This document shows positions 6,640 to 11,900 of a stretch of DNA of 11,900 nucleotides, piece after piece. Both the position numbers and the translations under genes were made by a program. The notes beneath the pieces are model-generated. The model was not told the origin of the DNA and ran no database searches. It worked only from the letters and a program-made list of their open reading frames with translations. Each line of letters begins with the position of its first letter. Position 1 is the first letter of the stretch. Origin of the DNA: Bacteroidota bacterium (GTDB taxonomy: Bacteria; Bacteroidota; Bacteroidia; Flavobacteriales; Weeksellaceae); contig JAEZDQ010000029.1 of assembly GCA_023433225.1 (NCBI GenBank), positions 1 to 11,900 of the forward strand. The letters are read 5' to 3'.

Positions 6640-7236
6640 CTACTTCGCTTTCTTAGCGATTAATTTAGCAAGTGATTTTCCGGTTTTCGCATAACCTTCT
6701 GCAATCCGGTCATTGTTGTTTGCTACCCCCATATAACTATCTCCGGGCGCATCTTTGCTGTTGATTACCAATAATACGTTACCGGGATTTGCTGTTTCAA
6801 CAAACTTCAGGCTGGTACTTACTTTTGCCGGCTGTTTCATAACTCCGGCAAACCATCCCGGATAAATCCAGGTCGTTTCAACAATCAACGTATATTTCGC
6901 ATCCGAATCTTTGGAAGCGGAGATTTTCATATTCTTGTTCATGGAAGAAATAAACTTATCTATAAAAGAATTGGCTTTCGAAGACTCCCAATCAGCTAAC
7001 CATTTATCGGCTTCGGCCTTTCCTTTTTCATCTCCGATTTCCTTTGTTCTTTTGGCGATGTATTCTTCCTCGCTCATTTTTTCGTTGTAAAAAGTCGTTT
7101 TGTCAAAATCAAAAACAACTTTTAGTTCCGTTTGTCCTTTTAAAAAGTTAAAGTCCCCTGACTCAACTTTCAGTTTCTGAGCGGAAACAGTCGCTACAAA
7201 CGCAACCATGACCACTAAAAATAGTTTTAGTTTCAT
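6640..7236 (-). CDS. secreted protein of unknown function, 198 residues, last gene of the pigment-type operon
   Basis: I do not recognise this family. Residues 1-19 are a clean signal peptide ending VSAQ, with no lipobox, so a soluble exported protein is likely. The mature part has a strand-rich opening (LKVVFDFDKTTFYNEK) and a charged helical middle (EEEYIAKRTKEIGDEKGKAEADKWLADWE). A beta segment follows (KYTLIVETTWIYPGWFAGVMKQPAKV), and the end is a basic helix (GKSLAKLIAKKAK). The gene starts only 17 bases after the PaaK-like ligase stop and ends at a terminator, so it is probably carried on the same transcript. A weak one-mismatch -7 element just upstream (7274-7281) leaves open a separate promoter. 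A role in pigment handling at the envelope would be inference from position only. Confidence 0.78.
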   Translation of the reverse strand: MKLKLFLVVMVAFVATVSAQKLKVESGDFNFLKGQTELKVVFDFDKTTFYNEKMSEEEYIAKRTKEIGDEKGKAEADKWLADWESSKANSFIDKFISSMNKNMKISASKDSDAKYTLIVETTWIYPGWFAGVMKQPAKVSTSLKFVETANPGNVLLVINSKDAPGDSYMGVANNNDRIAEGYAKTGKSLAKLIAKKAK

Positions 7237-7253
7237 AATAATTAAATTTTAGT

Positions 7254-8552
7254 TTATTGAACTCTCTTATCTACAAATGTGATATTTTTTCTTGAATTTT
7301 CTGGAAATTTGATTCTAATTATTTCTTGCTCCGAAACAAAAATTATTTTGGGGCTGACCCGGATTTTGGAACGAAAACGATCCTTGATTTTATCATGCAA
7401 TTCCTCCGATTCAACTCGCGAGAAGATTTTTACATGAATTTCATCTTCATTGATTTCATTTGAAAAAACCTCAATCACATGGTGTTCCACTTCGGCAAAA
7501 TCATTCAACAAATCCAACAAGGAAGGTGGATAAAGGCTTGTCCCTTTGTATTTTATCATTTGTTGCCTCCGTCCTATTAACGGCCCGATTCGCATCGTAT
7601 TCCGCCCGCAACTACAACCTGATGTATGTGGTTTCAGAATATCACCTGTTTTGTAACGCAAAAGCGGCATCGCCTCCACCCCTAACGTCGTAATGGTCAA
7701 TTCACCAGCTTCCCCATTTTTGACCGGAAGGTTATTTTCATCTAAAAATTCTGCAATAATCAATTCCGGATGTAAATGCCCGCCTATTCTCGCACCGCAT
7801 TCCGTAAAGGCTGTTGCCATTTCCGTTGAAGCATAAGTCGAGAAAAGTTGAACGTCCCACCTTTCCCGAATTCTTTTCGCCAAAGTGTTTTCCGTAAAAT
7901 CTTGGGTTCTCAGTGGCTCTCCGATACAAATGACTTTGCGGACGCTTGAATTCCGATAATCAATCCCGTTTTCTTCCGCATATTCCATCATTTTCAATAA
8001 AAAAGACGGTACACAAATCAAGGTATCAGGATTGATTTTTGTAATGGTATCCCATTGCAATTCAGGCACACCGGAACCGACCCTAACAATTCCTACACCG
8101 GCTTTACGGGCACCGAGAAAATAAGCCAATCCGGCCATGAAGCGCCTGTCGAGAGTAGTAGTCAATTGAATGATGCTGTCATCGGTTAAGCCGGCACATT
8201 GGTAAGAAAGTTCTTCATTATAGGCCAGACGTTCCAAATCCTTATCGGAAAGCGCAATCCAAACCGGATCACCGGAAGTTCCTGACGTAGTAACAAAATC
8301 CGCAATACGGTTTCTTTCTATACACAAAAAATCATCGTTAAAGTGCTGTAGATCATCCTTTGTGGTAACGGGAATATGTTTTAAATCTTCTAATTTCCGG
8401 ATTTGTGAAATTTCGATTTGGTGTTTTTGAAACAGCCGTGCATAGTAAGGTGAATTCGCGTTCAGATAAACCAATTGCTTCTTCAATAAATCTTCCTGAA
8501 AGGATTTGATTGCTTCCGGGCTTTTTGTTTCTATATCGGGAATAGGAATCAT
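7254..8552 (-). CDS. PaaK-like adenylate-forming (acyl/aryl-CoA) ligase
   Basis: A 432-residue cytoplasmic enzyme of the phenylacetate-CoA ligase branch of the ANL superfamily, which activates a carboxylic acid as an acyl-adenylate and passes it to a thiol. The length is typical of PaaK. Motifs in order are the ATP-binding loop TTSGTSGDP at 88-96, YASTEMA at 240-246, the ribose-binding RYKTGD at 299-304, and the PaaK-type CSCG at 313-316. IGRRQQMIKYKGTSLYP follows at 326-342. A C-terminal subdomain at about 345-432 contains basic residues near RKNITFVDKR, where the catalytic Lys is expected. Its ATG overlaps the upstream gene's TGA as ATGA (8549-8552), so translation is probably coupled. Next to a tyrosine-ammonia-lyase gene, activation of 4-coumarate or another aromatic acid is plausible, but the substrate cannot be read from sequence. 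Confidence 0.88.
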   Translation of the reverse strand: MIPIPDIETKSPEAIKSFQEDLLKKQLVYLNANSPYYARLFQKHQIEISQIRKLEDLKHIPVTTKDDLQHFNDDFLCIERNRIADFVTTSGTSGDPVWIALSDKDLERLAYNEELSYQCAGLTDDSIIQLTTTLDRRFMAGLAYFLGARKAGVGIVRVGSGVPELQWDTITKINPDTLICVPSFLLKMMEYAEENGIDYRNSSVRKVICIGEPLRTQDFTENTLAKRIRERWDVQLFSTYASTEMATAFTECGARIGGHLHPELIIAEFLDENNLPVKNGEAGELTITTLGVEAMPLLRYKTGDILKPHTSGCSCGRNTMRIGPLIGRRQQMIKYKGTSLYPPSLLDLLNDFAEVEHHVIEVFSNEINEDEIHVKIFSRVESEELHDKIKDRFRSKIRVSPKIIFVSEQEIIRIKFPENSRKNITFVDKRVQ

Positions 8553-10216
8553 TTTAATTTTCTTTCAGATTTACGGATTCGTTTCTGAACCAATTCTTTA
8601 TCAGGCAATGTAGTGATTTCTTTGGTAAGTGCAATTTGATAAAACAAAATGGCATTTCGATAATCTTTTTGGTGAAAATAATATTCGCCCGCCACAAAAT
8701 ATCCTTTCCAGAATTCGGGATTCAACTCCACAAAAGATTCGATTTCAGCATCTAAAATGGCTTCTCCGGATTGGATTTTAGCGGAAATTTCATCCATCTT
8801 TTTTCTAAAAAGACGGTAGTTTTCAAATTCCTGAGAAAGTAGAAATTCATCCTCCGGAATAGATAATGAATCAATTGAAACCGAAACATTCCATTCATTT
8901 AATTTAGAATTCTCAAAAACTTCGTCCAAATCATAAGCGACAAATTCTCCCAATTGATAAGGATTTGCCGAAACCCACATCAACTTTTCCGCTGGTTTGA
9001 AAATAACGGCATGGTGCGCCAACAGCTGGTTGATGGCTTTTTCATTCCCGTAACCGATTTCCAAATCATTCAAACCTTCTTTATTTCGCAGAAATTCTGC
9101 CGCAATTTCCGGTGTGATTTTCGGATGCGTTTCAAAGAGTTCATTAACCCGTTCAAAACGATATTGGGAATGCGATTCTTCCATGGTTTTCAGGTTCTTT
9201 TTATCGGAAAAATAAGCCTCACTTTGAAAATGATTGGAACAAACCAATAAATCAGAAGAACTATCGAGTTGGTACACCCCGAATTTTTGAGGCGAAACTT
9301 CAATCAAAACAGCATTTTTGTCTTGCGCGCTTCCAATCATCATCGACTCCGAAACAAAAACTTCCCTTTTCTTTGAAATTTCAATGGCTTCTTCAATATT
9401 GGATGCATATTGTAAGATTTCTCTCGTCAAAAGTGAAATCGGGGTTTTGGCTTTCAGCGGAATGGAAGATTTCCCAGCGTTGATAGTTACCGTAAGACCT
9501 TTTTCATTCATCCCGGAAACTGCGCCGACCATTCCCGGCCAAGTGACAATTGCGTGTTTATATCCATTTTCCGGATTGAAAAAGGCAATCAGTTTTTCTT
9601 GGGCAAACTCTTCACCGACATAAAAATCAAAATTCCTCCCGATGAGCATTTCGCCGTCGTCGGTATGTTTTCCCCAAGCCGCAAATGAAGTACAACCGAC
9701 CATCGCCAAGTCTTGTAGGGCATGGCCAATGTCATGGGCGGCATGGAAATACAGCGTCCGCCAATAAGGTTCCGCTATAAAATTAAATTCGTCGGAAGAA
9801 TAACGCGACAATCCATAAAGCTCGATTTTGTACTCTTCCGGAATATGGTCGCTTAATTCCCGATTGAAGTATTTTAAAAAGTTTTGGAGGATTTTTTGGT
9901 AAAATTCAGATGGAACCAATTCCTTAATTTTTGAAACAAAAGCTTTTTCTTGTTTATAAATTAATTCTTGCGTAAGCAAACCGTTTGAAACCCCGAGCTC
10001 CAGAGGATTCCCTTCCACATACAACTCCCAAATCCCTTGGCGGTTCTTCAATAAATAATTACTTCCGGCCCGGTAATGGTTTTCCGACAGGGTTTCTCTT
10101 TCGGGCAGAATGAGGGAATATTGCTCATACGACGGCAGTTCCTTGGTTCCTGTACAAGAAAATAATATGGTGCCTATTCCAATAATAAGTAAAATATGTG
10201 GTATTTTGAAAACCAT
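8549..10216 (-). CDS. lipoprotein C45-type autoproteolytic acyltransferase/hydrolase with C-terminal TPR
   Basis: A 555-residue protein. Residues 1-20 form a lipoprotein signal peptide with Cys21 in LFSC, so it is expected to be lipid-anchored in the envelope. Residues of about 55-430 resemble the C45 / isopenicillin N acyltransferase-like Ntn-hydrolase fold. An EGNPLELGVSNG segment lies at 68-79, then VGCTSFAAWG at 173-182 and LIGRNFDF at 191-198. Cys175 is the likely nucleophile, which the family exposes by self-cleavage of the Gly-Cys bond. That would give a lipidated alpha chain (1-174) and a catalytic beta chain. Residues of about 500-538 form one TPR-like repeat (AGEYYFHQKDYRNAILFYQIAL). 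The start codon overlaps the upstream stop as TAATG. Such genes recur in flexirubin-type clusters. Transfer of the polyene acyl group, or its hydrolysis, is an inference. Confidence 0.85.
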   Translation of the reverse strand: MVFKIPHILLIIGIGTILFSCTGTKELPSYEQYSLILPERETLSENHYRAGSNYLLKNRQGIWELYVEGNPLELGVSNGLLTQELIYKQEKAFVSKIKELVPSEFYQKILQNFLKYFNRELSDHIPEEYKIELYGLSRYSSDEFNFIAEPYWRTLYFHAAHDIGHALQDLAMVGCTSFAAWGKHTDDGEMLIGRNFDFYVGEEFAQEKLIAFFNPENGYKHAIVTWPGMVGAVSGMNEKGLTVTINAGKSSIPLKAKTPISLLTREILQYASNIEEAIEISKKREVFVSESMMIGSAQDKNAVLIEVSPQKFGVYQLDSSSDLLVCSNHFQSEAYFSDKKNLKTMEESHSQYRFERVNELFETHPKITPEIAAEFLRNKEGLNDLEIGYGNEKAINQLLAHHAVIFKPAEKLMWVSANPYQLGEFVAYDLDEVFENSKLNEWNVSVSIDSLSIPEDEFLLSQEFENYRLFRKKMDEISAKIQSGEAILDAEIESFVELNPEFWKGYFVAGEYYFHQKDYRNAILFYQIALTKEITTLPDKELVQKRIRKSERKLK

Positions 10217-11436
10217 TAGTGAAGGGTGTACGCAAGTGCCTGAACAGCTCGGTCATGCTTTGCCACAAACGGGTTTTCCTTATCCCAAACATAACCGGCC
10301 AAGACTGAACAGATTTTTCGGCGAATGTCCTCATTGACTTCAGGATGAAAGAAAAGTTTCTGCAATTCACCGGAGTACCAAGTTTTTACGTTAGACCGAA
10401 AAACATTTACTCCATACATAATGTATTCTTCATATTCTTTTTCCCAATCCACCGTTTCGCCTCTCAACTGCCGAGCGGCGAGTTTAGCTGACATCGCCGC
10501 GGACTCCGAAGCAAAACAAACGCCCGATGAAAAAACGGGATCCAGGAATTCTGCACTGTTACCGGTTAAAGCAAAGCCGGGGCCATATAATTTCTTAACG
10601 GCGGAAGAATAAGCGAGTATCTTTTTGGGTTCAAACAAGAAATCCAATCCGTCAAATCTTTCTCTGTAATAATCAGATTCCCGGATAATATTGCGGAAAG
10701 TTTCGGTGTTGTCGCCCGTATCGATGGCTTCCAGATATTCTTTCGGACAAACGAAGCCCAATGAGGAACGGTTTTCGGAAAAAGGAATGACCCAAAACCA
10801 GTTTTTAAGCGTCAATACATCGAAGGTGATTTGCGTTCCTTCCACGCCTTGCGGCCTTCTTTGATCCTCTAAATGAACGAAAATAGCCGCCATCGGATCC
10901 AGCGAACTGGGCGCATCCAAGTTTAAAAGTTTGGGTAAGACCCTTCCATAGCCGCTGCTGTCAATGATGAAATTCGCATGGATTTCTTTTTTCCCATCTT
11001 TATTTGAAACCGTTGTGACTGAATTATTGCCGTTGAAAACGACATTTTCGACCGTGGTTTCAAATTCGATTTCTACACCGCGGCTTTCCAGAATATCGGT
11101 AAGTGTTTTGTCAAATTCCGCTCTGGGCAATTGCCAAGTCCAGTCCCAGCCTTCAGAAAATTTCTGGCTGAAATCGAAATTACAAACTTCATCTCCTCTT
11201 AAGAAACGGGCTCCGAATTTTTTTTCAAAGTTCTTCGCCAAGACTCCTTCAATAAATCCGGCTTCTTCGAAATTCTCCATGCAACGGGGGATTAGACTTT
11301 CACCAATCACAAATCGGGGGAACTTTTCTCTCTCAACTACTTTGATTTTGATTCCTTTTTGGTGGAGTATAGACGCCGCGACGGCACCCGAAGGTCCCGC
11401 ACCCATCACGAGCACCTCTACATTTTCAGTTTTCAT
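10216..11436 (-). CDS. FAD-dependent oxidoreductase, flavin halogenase-like
   Basis: A 406-residue flavoprotein of the tryptophan-halogenase / geranylgeranyl-reductase superfamily. The N-terminal Rossmann motif GAGPSG is at 12-17, with the ribose-binding acid Glu35 about 20 residues later. GESLIP at 45-50 is the family's second flavin-site motif. Two halogenase marks are present: K-x-G-x-x-F at 73-78, where Lys73 aligns by eye with the catalytic lysine, and WFWVIP at 213-218, matching WxWxIP. The late flavin motif reads TGNSAEFLDPVFSSGV, with Asn where many relatives have Asp. It is the first gene of the minus-strand unit and is coupled to the next by TAATG. A role in hydroxylating or halogenating the aromatic ring of an aryl polyene is plausible. 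Ordinary monooxygenase or reductase activity is not excluded. Confidence 0.85.
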   Translation of the reverse strand: MKTENVEVLVMGAGPSGAVAASILHQKGIKIKVVEREKFPRFVIGESLIPRCMENFEEAGFIEGVLAKNFEKKFGARFLRGDEVCNFDFSQKFSEGWDWTWQLPRAEFDKTLTDILESRGVEIEFETTVENVVFNGNNSVTTVSNKDGKKEIHANFIIDSSGYGRVLPKLLNLDAPSSLDPMAAIFVHLEDQRRPQGVEGTQITFDVLTLKNWFWVIPFSENRSSLGFVCPKEYLEAIDTGDNTETFRNIIRESDYYRERFDGLDFLFEPKKILAYSSAVKKLYGPGFALTGNSAEFLDPVFSSGVCFASESAAMSAKLAARQLRGETVDWEKEYEEYIMYGVNVFRSNVKTWYSGELQKLFFHPEVNEDIRRKICSVLAGYVWDKENPFVAKHDRAVQALAYTLH

Positions 11437-11461
11437 GTTCTTTTAAGTCTTAATTTGCATT

Positions 11462-11469
11462 CAAATTTA
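11462..11469 (-). promoter_or_regulatory. -7 element for the minus-strand pigment-type operon
   Basis: On the minus strand this is TAAATTTG, a full TANNTTTG match, about 26 bases before the ATG at 11436. At the expected -33 distance only a weak TGG is present (11491-11489), so the promoter may be weak or may need an activator. Confidence 0.5.
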
Positions 11470-11488
11470 ATAGATATTATTAAATTTG
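11462..11488. repeat. perfect inverted repeat spanning the divergent promoters
   Basis: CAAATTTAATA at 11462-11472 and TATTAAATTTG at 11478-11488 are exact reverse complements separated by five bases (GATAT). Each arm contains TAAATTTG, the -7 element of the transcription unit on its side. The repeat lies in the 79-base gap between the FAD oxidoreductase and ammonia-lyase genes and is a candidate operator. Confidence 0.7.
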
Positions 11489-11515
11489 CCACCTCTCTAC
11501 TGAAAAAGTGAGAAT

Positions 11516-11900
11516 ATGACTGAATTAAACGAATCCATTTCGCTGAATGACTTTCAATCTGTTTTATTTGAGGGAGATAAACTAACGTTGTCGGACACTC
11601 TTTTGAACCGGGTAAATGAAAGTTTCGATTTCCTGAAAGCTTTTTCGGAGAATAAAATCATCTATGGCGTCAACACAGGGTTCGGGCCGATGGCTCAATA
11701 CAGAATCAGCGACGAGGACACGATCCAACTTCAGTACAACCTGATTCGCAGCCATTCTACCGGTATGGGTAATGAATTGGACGAAATCTATGTGAAGGCT
11801 TCCATTTTAGCACGGATGAATACCCTTTCACTGGGCCATTCAGGAATTCACTTTTCTGCAATTGAGTTGATGAAAGAACTCTTAAACCGCAACATCACGC
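11516..11900 (+). CDS. tyrosine ammonia-lyase-like aromatic amino acid lyase (3' partial)
   Basis: The frame opens at ATG 11516 and runs off the right edge, giving 128 residues of a protein normally about 500 long. It belongs to the HAL/PAL/TAL family, whose MIO cofactor enzymes remove ammonia from His, Phe or Tyr. The visible N-terminal part has the family block YGVNTGFGPMAQ, the acceptor loop LQYNLIRSHSTGMG and ARMNTLSLGHSGIH. The MIO-forming Ala-Ser-Gly lies outside the window. The Ser-His pair in the loop is typical of histidine lyases. However, from memory the characterised F. johnsoniae tyrosine lyase has the same NLIRSHS block and resembles this sequence throughout. The pigment-type neighbours also favour tyrosine, giving 4-coumarate as the polyene starter. 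Divergent from the FAD oxidoreductase. Confidence 0.88.
   Translation, partial: MTELNESISLNDFQSVLFEGDKLTLSDTLLNRVNESFDFLKAFSENKIIYGVNTGFGPMAQYRISDEDTIQLQYNLIRSHSTGMGNELDEIYVKASILARMNTLSLGHSGIHFSAIELMKELLNRNIT

Larger units (their letters stand above)
11454..11488 (+). promoter_or_regulatory. promoter for the ammonia-lyase gene
   Basis: TTTG at 11454-11457 is followed after 23 bases by TAAATTTG at 11481-11488, at the long end of the accepted spacing. The start would be at about 11492-11495, giving a leader of roughly 22 bases. The -33 element lies just past the opposing -7 element, where the opposing transcript would start, so the two promoters probably compete. Confidence 0.5.

Noticed and set aside
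7274..7281. Separate promoter for the 198-residue gene (CACATTTG on the minus strand)
   Set aside because: One mismatch to the -7 consensus and no -33 element at the right distance. The 17-base gap to the upstream gene favours an operon.
8954..9623. Plus-strand open frames antisense to the C45 lipoprotein gene
   Set aside because: Composition and position fit shadow frames, and the minus-strand frame carries the conserved Ntn-hydrolase motifs.
10964..11446. 160-codon plus-strand open frame antisense to the FAD oxidoreductase
   Set aside because: It mirrors a gene with clear flavoprotein motifs and has no recognisable domain of its own; a shadow frame.

Overview
The window reads as a stretch of chromosome from a member of the Bacteroidota, most likely order Flavobacteriales. 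It is AT-rich. Its promoters match the Bacteroidota pattern (TTTG/TTG, a 17-23 base spacer, then TANNTTTG), with no clear Shine-Dalgarno sites. The protein set also fits: a SPOR protein with an N-terminal HU/CCDC81-like region, an OmpA protein with TSP3-type calcium repeats, and an ammonia-lyase very close to my recollection of the Flavobacterium johnsoniae tyrosine ammonia-lyase. I cannot place the genus.

Left part (1-4100), mostly housekeeping. The 3' part of a membrane-anchored SPOR-domain protein is followed by a strong hairpin and a hotdog-fold acyl-CoA thioesterase. That gene meets the tRNA adenosine deaminase gene (tadA) tail to tail, with stop codons sharing a TTAA. Upstream of tadA on the minus strand is a small unrecognised protein, then a terminator, then ribosomal protein L25 and ribose-phosphate pyrophosphokinase (prs).

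Middle part (4100-7240), cell envelope and unknown secreted proteins. An OmpA-family outer-membrane protein diverges from prs and has a textbook Bacteroidota promoter and a strong terminator. It is followed by a secreted protein of unknown function, which faces a second unknown secreted protein across a hairpin terminator.

Right part (7240-11900), the edge of what looks like a flexirubin / aryl-polyene pigment cluster. On the minus strand an FAD-dependent, halogenase-like oxidoreductase, a lipidated C45-type Ntn-hydrolase/acyltransferase with a C-terminal TPR, and a PaaK-like adenylate-forming ligase are coupled by TAATG and ATGA overlaps. The unknown 198-residue secreted protein follows 17 bases later. 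Divergently, on the plus strand, the window ends inside a tyrosine-ammonia-lyase-like gene. The working model is that the lyase makes 4-coumarate from tyrosine and the ligase activates it or a related acid. The FAD enzyme would modify the aromatic ring. The lipoprotein acyltransferase would act on the finished acyl product at the envelope. These enzyme roles are inference; the gene families and order are what the sequence shows.

The most notable non-coding structure is a perfect 11-base inverted repeat between the two divergent pigment transcription units, with each arm containing one of the two opposing -7 promoter elements. No RNA genes, CRISPR arrays, insertion sequences or gene-free stretches above 300 bases were seen.
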